Shown: positions 1 to 7,893, numbered from the stretch's first letter. The stretch is DNA of 64,000 nucleotides from Halobacillus salinarum (GCF_022919095.1 NZ_CP095073.1:62001-126000); one strand, 5' to 3'. Translations and numbers: made by a program. Notes: a model not told the origin generated them from the sequence alone.

Positions 1-2
1 CT

Positions 3-77
3 CGTGAAGAAATTGAGGATTTTGAAGTTGAAGAAATCGTAGGAAACTTGACTCATGCGTATAACCAATATTGTTAG
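3..77 (+). CDS. C-terminal end of an unidentified protein (partial)
   Basis: An open frame enters from the left edge and stops at TAG 75-77. It encodes 24 residues, strongly acidic (REEIEDFEVEEIVGN...) and ending in HAYNQYC. A strong terminator follows 22 bases later, so this is very probably the true end of a gene. The fragment is too short to assign a family. Confidence 0.6.
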   Translation, partial: REEIEDFEVEEIVGNLTHAYNQYC

Positions 78-98
78 AACTGCAAATGTTCATTCTAC

Positions 99-127
99 CT
101 CTCCTCCCTCTGGGAGGAGAGTTTTTT
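99..127 (+). terminator. Rho-independent terminator
   Basis: A perfect 10-bp stem CTCTCCTCCC / GGGAGGAGAG with a TCT loop is followed by six T. It closes the gene entering from the left edge. Confidence 0.9.
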
Positions 128-267
128 ATTTCAGAAAGTATCTTGTCCAATTATTTCCGTGAAAAAACCTCCCTATTTATATATATTAATAGTTTTGTAA
201 GGTTTTCTTAAGTGATCTGTAAGTCCTGCAAGTTAGACTAAAACCAAACCCGAAAGGAGTGAATGGT

Positions 268-666
268 ATGAAAAAATGGATGATGATGTTCGGACTTATG
301 ACCATGCTGGTTTTGGCAGCTTGCGGGACGAGTGATGACGGAAATAATGGTGATGAGCAGATGGATGACCAGCAGCAGGAGGAAATGAACGACAGTGATG
401 AGAACAACAGCGATATGGAAGGGGAAAATTCGGACATGGAAAGTGACGACGATATGAATAAAGATGATATGAGCGGCGAGGATTCAGATATGAAAGACTC
501 TGATATGGAGAACAAAGATGACATGGATAGTGAAAACTCGGACATGAAAGACTCCGATATGAAGAACAAAGATGATATGAACAGTGAGGACTCCGATATG
601 AAGGAGTCAGACAGTGATGAAATGAACAAGGACGAAGACATGAACGATTCTGAGGATGAAATGTAA
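268..666 (+). CDS. Very acidic, repeat-rich lipoprotein
   Basis: The predicted product is 132 residues. ATG 268 is preferred over GTG 259 because AAAGGAG (253-259) lies 8 bases before it. The N-terminus is a lipoprotein signal: MKKW, a hydrophobic stretch, then the lipobox LAAC with Cys19 as the expected lipidated residue. The mature part is almost only Asp, Glu, Ser, Asn, Met and Lys, built from loose repeats of the type DSDM-(K/E)-NKDDM with a period of about 10-17 residues, and should be disordered and highly negative on the outer membrane face. It precedes a two-component system and a molybdoenzyme, and a second short lipoprotein with a related N-terminus closes the same cluster at 3863. 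Function is unknown; binding of cations or copper/zinc through Met/Asp clusters is only a guess. Confidence 0.85.
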   Translation: MKKWMMMFGLMTMLVLAACGTSDDGNNGDEQMDDQQQEEMNDSDENNSDMEGENSDMESDDDMNKDDMSGEDSDMKDSDMENKDDMDSENSDMKDSDMKNKDDMNSEDSDMKESDSDEMNKDEDMNDSEDEM

Positions 667-771
667 GACCATTTGTATTGATTCAGCAGCAAATCACTTA
701 TGGCAGAAATACGAGGCTTCAAAATTGTTCATGCTATGATAAAGAAAAGGTGTGACCTAAGGGGAATACAC

Positions 772-1482
772 ATGGACAAGAAATCTGTGTTAATTGCAGA
801 TGATGAAGCCTCGATTGTCGATGTTTGCAGGAGGTATTTAGAAAGAGAAGGCTATGAGATCTATACAGCAGGTAATGGCCAGGATGCCTTGCAAATATGG
901 CAGAAGCACCAACCTGATCTGATCATACTTGATTTAATGATGCCTGTTATTGACGGCTGGCGTGTATGTGAGACGATCCGCACGAAAGATGAGACCCCTA
1001 TTCTTATGCTGACCGCTAAGTCAGAAGACTATGACCGCCTATTCGGACTGACGATCGGGGCCAATGATTACATGAGTAAACCATTTAACCCCCAGGAGCT
1101 GGTACTGCGGGTACGCTCTATTTTTCGGTTAATGGGATCAAACTCGTCTGGAAGCAGTCAGGAAAAACCATCCACCATTGAACTTGGCGGAATTGTAGTA
1201 AATACGAGTACACGGGAAGTCCTTGCTAACGGAAAGCCCGTGTCCCTTACCGTCAAAGAATTTGATCTCCTTCTCTTATTGATCACTCATCCCAGGCAGG
1301 TTTTTTCCAGAAGCCAGCTGCTCCGCCAAGTTTGGGAGACGGATTATGACGGAGATACAACAACTGTAACGGTGCATTTACGGAGATTGAGAGAGAAAAT
1401 AGAAGCGGACCCCTCTCACCCTCAATTGCTGGAGACCGTTTGGGGGATTGGCTACAGGTTTGACCCGGGGGAATCAGAATGA
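772..1482 (+). CDS. OmpR/PhoB-family response regulator
   Basis: The product has 236 residues. A receiver domain (about 5-118) shows the acidic pair D10-D11, the phospho-acceptor D54 in LIILDLMMP, and the conserved Lys in MSKPF. A winged-helix Trans_Reg_C domain (about 135-232) follows, with the typical ending ETVWGIGYRF. ATG 772 has AAGGGGA upstream at 759-765; an in-frame start at 700 lacks a ribosome site and would add an atypical extension. The stop overlaps the start of the kinase gene (ATGA), so the two should be translationally coupled. The likely targets are the neighbouring oxidoreductase and lipoprotein genes; that is inferred from position only. Confidence 0.93.
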   Translation: MDKKSVLIADDEASIVDVCRRYLEREGYEIYTAGNGQDALQIWQKHQPDLIILDLMMPVIDGWRVCETIRTKDETPILMLTAKSEDYDRLFGLTIGANDYMSKPFNPQELVLRVRSIFRLMGSNSSGSSQEKPSTIELGGIVVNTSTREVLANGKPVSLTVKEFDLLLLLITHPRQVFSRSQLLRQVWETDYDGDTTTVTVHLRRLREKIEADPSHPQLLETVWGIGYRFDPGESE

Positions 1483-2531
1483 AAATAAAAACGATTTTTC
1501 TTATTGCCAATGGAAGCAGTATTTTGCTCATGACGACTTTCTTAATGATCAGCTATTTTTATATGATTTTGTCAGTAGAGATGATTGGGTGGCTTTCCCT
1601 GCTCACTCTTCTTTCTGCTCTTGTCTCTTTCTTCGTGTATTATTTACTCACCTCCCCTGTGGAAAGATCGATTAAGCGATTATCTGATGAGGCCCATGAG
1701 ATGACGGAGAACAACTTTGGCAGCCGAATCCCTGAGGAAGGACCTGTAGAAATTCGAACACTAACGAAGCAGTTTAATCAAATGAGTGAACGCTTAAGTT
1801 TGTCTTTTCGTGCTATTAAACAAGCAGAGCAATCACGAAGGGAGCTCGTTGCCAACATTTCCCATGATTTACGAACTCCGATGGCATCCATCCGGGCATT
1901 CCTTCAAGCAATCCAAGACGGAGTAGTCGAAGATCCAAAAGCAAAAGAACAATATATGCGAACCATCTCCCTAGAAGTTGAGCGCCTGGATCATATGATT
2001 CAGCAGTTATTTGAACTATCTGTCTATGACTCAGGACAAATGAAACTTCACAAAGAATGGGTAGCACTGGATCAGTGGCTGATTGAAGTGATGGAGCACA
2101 AACGGTTTATTTTAGAAGAACAGCATAGGGACGTGCACATTGAACTGCCAGATCGGGTAAAAGAAGTATATATGGATCGTGACAAAATTAAACGCGTTTT
2201 GATGAACCTGCTTGATAATGCTCTCCGTCATTCTGAAACACACACGGATATTACAATTCGCATCAAGCAGCCCAATGACCAAGTACTCATCGAAGTAGAG
2301 GATCACGGAGAAGGAATAGACGAGAAGCATCTTCCCTTTATTTTTAACCGTACTTACCGGGTGGAAGCTTCCCGTAACCAGAAATATGCAGGTACAGGTC
2401 TCGGACTTGCCATAGCTAAACATATTGTGGAAGCCCATGATGGAGAAATCAGCGTCCAAAGCAAGCCAGGAGCTGGATCGACCTTCATCGTGAGACTTCC
2501 TCTCAAGGGAAGGAGCGATGAAAGTGGATAA
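1479..2531 (+). CDS. Sensor histidine kinase, HAMP type with almost no external loop
   Basis: The product has 350 residues. Two membrane helices (about 5-30 and 35-57) are separated by only a few residues, so there is no real extracellular sensor domain; stimulus sensing in the membrane or through a partner protein is implied. HAMP follows (about 58-110), then HisKA with the H box ISHDLRTP and phospho-acceptor H129. The HATPase domain has an N box (LLDNALRHS), G1 (DHGEGI) and G2 (GTGLGLAI). It overlaps the regulator by 4 bases and the next gene by 14 bases, so all three genes form one operon. The short-loop topology resembles intramembrane-sensing kinases of Firmicutes, but the HAMP makes a close relation to BceS/LiaS uncertain. 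Confidence 0.93.
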   Translation: MKIKTIFLIANGSSILLMTTFLMISYFYMILSVEMIGWLSLLTLLSALVSFFVYYLLTSPVERSIKRLSDEAHEMTENNFGSRIPEEGPVEIRTLTKQFNQMSERLSLSFRAIKQAEQSRRELVANISHDLRTPMASIRAFLQAIQDGVVEDPKAKEQYMRTISLEVERLDHMIQQLFELSVYDSGQMKLHKEWVALDQWLIEVMEHKRFILEEQHRDVHIELPDRVKEVYMDRDKIKRVLMNLLDNALRHSETHTDITIRIKQPNDQVLIEVEDHGEGIDEKHLPFIFNRTYRVEASRNQKYAGTGLGLAIAKHIVEAHDGEISVQSKPGAGSTFIVRLPLKGRSDESG

Positions 2532-3761
2532 AAGAGTCTTTTATACATTCCAGAAAAAATTTGGACAGAAGCTAAAGCAAATCCACCATTGGAATGCGAT
2601 TTTATTCACTCTGCTTGCCATTACCGGTTTTATCCTATTCTCCACGGACTTTAGGCAATGGTTTCCACAAGTACGTATATGGATTAGAGACAGCCACATC
2701 TGGATCGGTTTCCTCAGTATTCTTCCATTGCTCGTATATGGACCAAAAATGACCAAGCATTTAAAAACACTGCGAAAGCGTAAGAACAACCGAAGAAATT
2801 TATCTTTTGTCCTTTTCCTGCTCGTAGGACTAGTGGTTTCAGGACTGATGCTTTCCTTTCACCGGGAGCTTGGTCCCGGTTTAAGTTCATTTGCCTTAAT
2901 TGTCCACGATATACTCACGTATGCCGGGGTTCCTTATCTCATCTATCATAGTATTACGCGTTCCCAGTGGTTTAAAAACCTGGAGAAAACAAGAAAACAA
3001 AAGCTTCAGGAAAAACCTATGCTCATTGAAGAAGGAAACCCTATCATGAACCGAAGAACTTTGCTTCGGAGAGGAACTGGAGCCACAATCGCCCTTGTGT
3101 TTACTCCATTTATTTATCAGTGGCTTAAGCCGTATTTCGGATCCTCAATCAGTTCCTCCTCTACTTCGTCGACACTGCCTTTAACGGAAACATTTTCTCC
3201 TCTCCCTACCCCGCTTCCGAAATCGAAACCACCAATCGGGGAGGTAGAAAAGGCAGTTTCCGTTACTATACTGTAACGCAAATGCCGGAGATCAGTGATA
3301 AGAACTTCTCTTTTAAAATCGACGGATTAGTAAATAACCCGAAGAGCTGGAATTGGGAACAATTTGTCCAAATGAACCGGGAAGTTCAAGTTTCTGACTT
3401 TCATTGTGTGACTGGCTGGAGTCTTTATCACGTTACGTGGGAAGGAATTAAGCTGAAAAAACTGCTTGCTTCAGCAGGCGTGCAAGACAAAGCCAAATAC
3501 GTGAAATTTTATTCCCAGGATGGTGTTTATACAGATACTCTGACCATCAAGCAGGCTATGGAGGACGATGTTATGGTTGCCGTGCTGATCGATGGAGAAT
3601 TAATAGAAAATAGAAACGGTGGACCTGTAAGGCTGATTGTCCCAGAAATGTATGCCTATAAATCCGTCAAATGGCTGAACAGAATGGAATTAATAGAAGA
3701 AGAACATATAGGCTACTGGGAACAGCGCGGTTACAAAAAAGATGCCTATGTCGATGTGTAA
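2518..3761 (+). CDS. Membrane cytochrome b-like/sulfite oxidase-like molybdopterin fusion, interrupted by a frameshift
   Basis: Two adjacent frames make one protein of about 414 residues. The first part (2518-3276) has four membrane helices with His residues (HHWN, HIWIG, FHRELG, IVHD) as in b561-type haem proteins. It continues with a twin-arginine-like anchor (MNRRTLLRRG then a hydrophobic helix) and a Ser/Pro linker. The second part is a YedY/YuiH-type Mo-cofactor domain, with the Mo-binding Cys in DFHCVTGWS and the motif FYSQDGVYTDTL. Between them the frame breaks at AAAA 3248-3251; one extra A gives ...GEVEKGSFRYYTVTQM..., the sequence expected at that family's domain entry. The enzyme would sit outside the membrane and exchange electrons with quinone through the b-type domain. 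It overlaps the kinase gene by 14 bases. Either a sequence error or a recent mutation breaks it. Confidence 0.82.
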
Positions 3762-3862
3762 AAACCTATAATTTTTACCATACATTTACTATCTCTTTAT
3801 TATCTCTCAACAAAAATTGGGTATCTTCAAATTGTACTCAAATTAGAAAGGGGATTTTCTGT

Positions 3863-4039
3863 ATGGTGAAAAAGTGGATGCTTGCCCTGGGAATGAGCTT
3901 TGTTCTAATTTTGACAGCATGCAATAACAGTGACGACAGTAACATGGATGACGAACAGCAGCAGCAGGATGACAGCGGTAATTCAGATTCTGGCTCTAGT
4001 GATGATAGTGGAAGCACGGATGACGAGTCAGGAAGCTAA
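3863..4039 (+). CDS. Short acidic lipoprotein, second of the cluster
   Basis: The product is 58 residues. ATG 3863 follows GAAAGGGGA with good spacing. The signal MVKKWMLALG...LTAC ends in Cys20, and the mature 38 residues are only Asn, Asp, Ser, Gln, Gly, Glu and Thr. The start (KKWM, hydrophobic core, AC-(G/N)-(T/N)-SDD) matches the lipoprotein at 268, suggesting a duplicated pair bracketing the regulator-kinase-oxidoreductase genes. It is preceded by about 100 bases of AT-rich DNA and followed by its own terminator. Function unknown. Confidence 0.78.
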   Translation: MVKKWMLALGMSFVLILTACNNSDDSNMDDEQQQQDDSGNSDSGSSDDSGSTDDESGS

Positions 4040-4053
4040 AAACTTAATAATAG

Positions 4054-4083
4054 AAGCCATCCTTTAATCGGATGGCTTTTTCT
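4054..4083 (+). terminator. Rho-independent terminator
   Basis: The stem AAGCCATCC / GGATGGCTT with a 7-base loop runs into a T stretch. It ends the lipoprotein cluster. Confidence 0.85.
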
Positions 4084-4085
4084 TA

Positions 4086-4568
4086 TTATTTCACTTTCCA
4101 TTTCGGTGATAAAGATTCTGTTAGAGTCGATGAACAATTGGGGCAAATGGCTGCCCTTGATGGGATAGGCATGCAACAATACTCGCATTCTTTTTTAGTC
4201 ATCGCATCCAGGGGATGCTGATGGGGTTTTTTCCATCGATTTAATTGGCGGACAATAAGAAAAACGGAAAACAGCACGATGATAAACCTGACCACTGTCG
4301 TTAAAAATAAACCATAGTTAATGGTAGCAGCTCCTGCCTCCTGCGCTGCCATTAGAGACGGGAAGTTCTTTCCGGTCAAACTAATAAATAGGTTCTCAAT
4401 ATTCATCGTTGAAAAAAACAGCCCGACAGGCGGCAGCAGAATATCCTTAACCAACGAATCTATAAACCCACTGAATGCGGCACCCAGTACCATTCCCACC
4501 CCAATATCAAGAGCACTGCCCTTTACAGTAAATTGACGAAACTCTTTCAGTAATCCGACCTCGTCCAC
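4086..4568 (-). CDS. mscL: MscL-like mechanosensitive channel with C-terminal zinc ribbon
   Basis: MscL releases solutes during osmotic down-shock. The core reads GLLKEFRQFTVKGSALDIGVG, then VLGAAFSGFIDSLVKDILLPPVG, with two membrane helices as in MscL. The C-terminus is extended by CEYCCMPIPSRAAICPNC, a two-CxxC zinc-ribbon-like tail that the classical channel (about 130 residues) lacks. The start is uncertain. GTG 4568 has AGAAGGA about 8 bases upstream and gives 160 residues; ATG 4586 has no ribosome site; the strongest Shine-Dalgarno sequence (AAGGGAGG) stands 8 bases before a GTC codon at the point where the family normally starts. Confidence 0.82.
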   Translation of the reverse strand: MDEVGLLKEFRQFTVKGSALDIGVGMVLGAAFSGFIDSLVKDILLPPVGLFFSTMNIENLFISLTGKNFPSLMAAQEAGAATINYGLFLTTVVRFIIVLFSVFLIVRQLNRWKKPHQHPLDAMTKKECEYCCMPIPSRAAICPNCSSTLTESLSPKWKVK

Positions 4569-4625
4569 CTCCCTTTTCCTTCTCATTGTATGAGGGATAG
4601 AGAAAAGCTATGTATGGATGAAAAT

Positions 4626-4652
4626 AACCAGCACCTGATTAAGGTGCTGGTT
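4626..4652 (-). terminator. Terminator of the siderophore ABC ATPase gene
   Basis: A 10-bp perfect stem AACCAGCACC / GGTGCTGGTT with a 7-base loop; on the minus strand it is followed by ATTTT. It lies only a few bases past the stop of the gene at 4657. Confidence 0.75.
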
Positions 4653-4656
4653 ATTA

Positions 4657-5472
4657 TTATGCTTCCATTTTCATTTTACTGGGTGTGGAATGTAACAAGT
4701 CATATGTTAAGCAGACGGGACGGTCGGTACGTGGATCCTGAACGATGGTGGCATCAATTTGAAAAACTTTGGACAGCACCTCTGACTTAATTACTTCTTC
4801 AGGAGTCCCTTCCTGCACGATGTCTCCTTGATGGAGAGCGACGATATAATCAGCAAACCGGGCAGCATGATTTAAATCGTGCAGTACCATTACTATAGTC
4901 CGTTTTTCACTGCGGTTTAACTCTTCCAGCAATTCCAGAATCTCAAGCTGATGGGCTAAATCCAAGTAAGTGGTAGGTTCATCAAGAATAAGAATTTCAG
5001 TTTCCTGGGCAAGAGCCATGGCAATCCATACACGTTGTCTCTGGCCGCCAGATAAAGAGTCAATCGAACGGTATTTATATTCCTCTACTCCAGTCATTTT
5101 GAGCGCCCATTGAATCACTTCTTTATCCTTCTTCGTCAATTTTCCGAACCCCTTCTGATGAGGAAAACGCCCGTAGGAGACGAGTTCGGAAACAGTAAGT
5201 CCTTGAGGAGCTTCAGGTGTTTGGGGAAGCACTCCCATTTTTTTAGCAATCGTCTTCGTTGATTCGCGCTTGATTGCTTTTCCATCTAAGTAAACACCGC
5301 CTGTCTGCACATTATGAATGCGGGCAAGCGCCTTTAATAACGTCGATTTTCCACAGCCGTTCGGCCCAATAATTGTAGTAATTTTATTTTCAGGTATATC
5401 TAAACTCAAATCACGGATTACATGATGGTCTCCATAGGCAATTCCTACTTGATCTGTTAATAACTTCGCCAT
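4657..5472 (-). CDS. Iron-siderophore ABC transporter ATP-binding protein (FecE/FepC type)
   Basis: The product has 271 residues. It shows a Walker A (GPNGCGKST), Q loop (GVLPQTPEAP), signature (LSGGQRQRVW), Walker B (LILDEPTTYLDL) and H loop (MVLHDLNHA). The YGRFPHQ segment after the Q loop is typical of iron-siderophore importers such as B. subtilis YusV. It stands alone here with no permease or binding protein, so it probably serves permeases encoded elsewhere. AGGAGG lies before ATG 5472, and a Fur box lies 40-54 bases upstream, so expression should rise when iron is scarce. Confidence 0.9.
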   Translation of the reverse strand: MAKLLTDQVGIAYGDHHVIRDLSLDIPENKITTIIGPNGCGKSTLLKALARIHNVQTGGVYLDGKAIKRESTKTIAKKMGVLPQTPEAPQGLTVSELVSYGRFPHQKGFGKLTKKDKEVIQWALKMTGVEEYKYRSIDSLSGGQRQRVWIAMALAQETEILILDEPTTYLDLAHQLEILELLEELNRSEKRTIVMVLHDLNHAARFADYIVALHQGDIVQEGTPEEVIKSEVLSKVFQIDATIVQDPRTDRPVCLTYDLLHSTPSKMKMEA

Positions 5473-5511
5473 CTTTCTTTAATCCTCCTAATACACCTTC
5501 GTTAATGATAT

Positions 5512-5526
5512 TGAAAATTATTCTCA
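5512..5526 (-). promoter_or_regulatory. Fur box
   Basis: TGAAAATTATTCTCA matches the Bacillus Fur 7-1-7 core TGATAATNATTATCA at 12 of the 14 defined positions. It lies just upstream of the siderophore ABC ATPase start. Confidence 0.75.
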
Positions 5527-5629
5527 ATTAAACTATAGAACTTTCTTATCAAAATTTCAAGAGCTGTCAAACTCTTTTTATCTTTAACCCCTTTGCATTA
5601 TAATAAAAGCATTATGATGATAGCTGGTG

Positions 5630-6958
5630 ATGACGAACATGAAAAATAAATTTATCAATCTTAGTCCACCCAGATTTTTAATTCTTGTGTTTCTTACTTT
5701 AATTATCCTTGGTTCCCTTTTGCTTATGCTGCCTATTTCCACAACCGAATCCATATCGTTTATAGATGCCTTATTTACCGCAACATCAGCGATGACCGTT
5801 ACGGGCTTAATCGTTGTGGATACAGGGACTGCCTACAGCCTGTTCGGCCAAATCGTAATTATGTGTCTTATTCAGCTGGGCGGTCTGGGAATTATGACGT
5901 TTGCCGTGTTAATTTACATGGCATTAGGAAGAAAAATTGGGATAAAGGAACGTTTATTAATTAAACAAGCTCTTAACCAAACCTCCCTTGGCGGTATTAT
6001 TAGGCTTGTGAAAAAGCTGCTCGTTTTCTCACTAACTGTGGAGTTCATTGCTGTGGTATTTCTATGTACCAAGTGGTGCCCGGAGATGGGATTTACCGAC
6101 GGACTATACGCTAGTATTTTTCATTCTGTATCTGCTTTTAATAATGCAGGGTTTTCAATTTGGTCTGACAGCTTGTCCGGTTATGTGATCGATCCCGTCA
6201 TTAATATCGTGATTACCCTGCTATTCATTATTGGAGGTGTAGGATTTACTGTAGTTTTCGACTTATGGAAAAATAAAGAATTTCACCAGCTTTCTCTCCA
6301 TTCAAAAATAATGATTGTTGGAACAATTGCTGTGAATATATTCAGCTTTCTTATCATTTTCATTCTGGAATACAATAACCCAGGTACAATTGGTGACTTT
6401 TCAACTGCAGGAAAGCTCCAAGCCGCCTATTTCCAGGCTGTTACGCCTCGTACAGCAGGATTTAATACAGTTGATATTGGTCAAATGGAAGATGCTTCAT
6501 TATTTTTTATGCTCATTCTTATGTTCATTGGCGGCGGAAGTGCTTCGACAGCTGGCGGAATCAAATTAACGACGGCTTTAGCGATCGTGCTTGCCACCAT
6601 TGCTTTTTTTAAGGATCGTAATCACGCAGTCGTTTATCGCCGCAGACTGGACTATCAATTGATTATTCGTGCGTTGGCACTCACTGTGGGAAGCGTATTT
6701 GTCGTATCGATCGCCGTATTTATTCTTGATTTGTCGCAGAATGCGCCTTTTCTTACTGTTTTGTTTGAAACTATTTCAGCCTTTGGAACCGTCGGCCTTT
6801 CCATGGGACTTACCGGCAGCCTTACAATCATTGGTAAAATCGTCATCATTTTTACGATGCTGGCCGGAAAGCTCGGCCCTCTTACCTTCGCCTTTGCTTT
6901 TGCGAAGCAGACGCCGGATATTATTAAATATCCGAGCGAGGACATTCTCACGGGATAG
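5630..6958 (+). CDS. ktrB: KtrB/TrkH-type potassium transporter subunit
   Basis: The product is 442 residues from ATG 5630; GTG 5627 and ATG 5639 are alternatives, as the ribosome site is weak. It belongs to the SKT family of K+ translocating subunits, with four pore repeats whose filter Gly residues are seen in TVTGLIVVDTG, NNAGFSIWS, RTAGFNTVD and GTVGLSMGL. The intramembrane loop GGGSASTAGGIKLTT in the third repeat is the KtrB gate. It takes up K+ with Na+ coupling and is important in salt-stressed Bacillaceae. No KtrA/RCK gate subunit is next to it; an unlinked one is expected, as for B. subtilis KtrD-KtrC. Confidence 0.92.
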   Translation: MTNMKNKFINLSPPRFLILVFLTLIILGSLLLMLPISTTESISFIDALFTATSAMTVTGLIVVDTGTAYSLFGQIVIMCLIQLGGLGIMTFAVLIYMALGRKIGIKERLLIKQALNQTSLGGIIRLVKKLLVFSLTVEFIAVVFLCTKWCPEMGFTDGLYASIFHSVSAFNNAGFSIWSDSLSGYVIDPVINIVITLLFIIGGVGFTVVFDLWKNKEFHQLSLHSKIMIVGTIAVNIFSFLIIFILEYNNPGTIGDFSTAGKLQAAYFQAVTPRTAGFNTVDIGQMEDASLFFMLILMFIGGGSASTAGGIKLTTALAIVLATIAFFKDRNHAVVYRRRLDYQLIIRALALTVGSVFVVSIAVFILDLSQNAPFLTVLFETISAFGTVGLSMGLTGSLTIIGKIVIIFTMLAGKLGPLTFAFAFAKQTPDIIKYPSEDILTG

Positions 6959-6980
6959 TGTTGACTTTTTTCAGAATAAA

Positions 6981-7015
6981 TGAGTACACTCAGTGTTGAG
7001 CGTACTCATTTTTTT
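6981..7015 (+). promoter_or_regulatory. Tandem palindromes: probable TetR operator that also forms the ktrB terminator
   Basis: TGAGTACACTCA (6981-6992) and TGAGCGTACTCA (6997-7008) are two TGAG-N4-CTCA palindromes spaced by 4 bases. They also pair with each other into one long hairpin (ATGAGTAC...GTACTCAT) directly followed by seven T, a good terminator for ktrB. The start of the TetR gene lies about 20 bases downstream, as expected for autoregulation. Confidence 0.6.
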
Positions 7016-7031
7016 GCAGGAGATGATTGAT

Positions 7032-7643
7032 TTGTTCAGCCGTCGAAATGAAAAGAAACAAGAGACCCGCGAAGCGATCGTGCAAATAGCCAAGCAGCTC
7101 TTCTTTGAAAAAGGTTATGACGAAACTACAACAGAAGAAATCGCCAGCAAAGCCGATATTGCTTCTGGAACATTATTTAATTATTTTGATACAAAAGCAG
7201 ACTTGCTAGTTGAAGTGTTTTCAGAAGGTCTGGACGAAGACTTAGACGATCCAGAACCTGGTCTTTCCGATGAAGATTTAAATAAAGCGGCCTCGGACCT
7301 TATATATCAATACATTTACCAAAGGGTCAAACGCTACCGTTTTATCAGCCAGAAAATGTTCAAAGATTTACTAATTACATCCATCTCTGCATTAAAAAAG
7401 AAGCCGGAACTCTTAAAAAAGTTTATTGGGTTGGATTTCATGCTCGTAGATAATCTCATCGTGTTTATGAACCAGCTGAAAGAAAAAGGGGTGCTGTCTT
7501 CAGATTTTGATTCCAATCAAGCAGCAGAAGTGATCTACAGCTGCCTGGCGTTTGAATTTTTGATGTGTATGTACCAGGAGGATTTAACATTTGACGATTT
7601 CCTAAATGGAACAAAGCAGAAACTGCAGTTTATTTTTTCATAA
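7032..7643 (+). CDS. TetR/AcrR-family transcriptional regulator
   Basis: The N-terminal helix-turn-helix is typical: TREAIVQIAKQLFFEKGYDETTTEEIASKADIASGTLFNYFDTKADLL, given here as its key run IASGTLFNYF. The C-terminal ligand domain is unassigned. TTG 7032 is preferred because GCAGGAG ends 9 bases before it; ATG 7023 would leave no spacing. It gives 203 residues. The tandem palindromes just upstream are probably its own operator. Its regulon cannot be told from the context: ktrB ends just before, and a non-coding region follows. Confidence 0.88.
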   Translation: MFSRRNEKKQETREAIVQIAKQLFFEKGYDETTTEEIASKADIASGTLFNYFDTKADLLVEVFSEGLDEDLDDPEPGLSDEDLNKAASDLIYQYIYQRVKRYRFISQKMFKDLLITSISALKKKPELLKKFIGLDFMLVDNLIVFMNQLKEKGVLSSDFDSNQAAEVIYSCLAFEFLMCMYQEDLTFDDFLNGTKQKLQFIFS

Positions 7644-7892
7644 GCACACTATACATTAAAAAAATGCCCCCTCAGAGGTACTCCAATTTCCAACTGTCGA
7701 AAAACAAACACCTTATGTATAAGAGTGAAGGGGGAGGTAAACCTTCACTTTACATGAACCTACAGGACGCAGCTCGTTGGCATAGGACATGCCGTTTTTA
7801 ATCGAACCTCCTTTTCTAGCGAGCTTTCCCACCCATTCGGACTCCGGGAGCTCGCTCTACCTAGTTATATTTACCTATACAAGACACAAACA
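7644..7892. repeat. Non-coding region with an intergenic structured repeat (copy A)
   Basis: No credible gene. It has several local inverted repeats: GTGAAGG...CCTTCAC near 7724-7750, GGCAT-AGGAC-ATGCC near 7777-7793 and AGCGAGCT...AGCTCGCT near 7818-7856. The segment CCTACAGGACGCAGCTC near 7760, followed by a hairpin and then TCGAACCTCCTT, recurs with changes at about 23860 (copy B). Confidence 0.55.
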
Positions 7893-7893
7893 A

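Noticed and set aside
410-640. Repeats in the lipoprotein gene as a CRISPR array
   Set aside because: Repeats are in frame, imperfect, 30-50 bases and coding; no spacers of even length and no cas genes.
186-722. Long Ser-rich open frame on the minus strand (178 codons)
   Set aside because: It is the mirror of the Asp/Met codon repeats of the acidic lipoprotein; no ribosome site, implausible composition.
3244-3257. Programmed -1 frameshift in the Mo-oxidoreductase gene
   Set aside because: GTA-GAA-AAG does not make a proper slippery heptamer, no clear downstream structure is seen, and four other genes show the same type of break.
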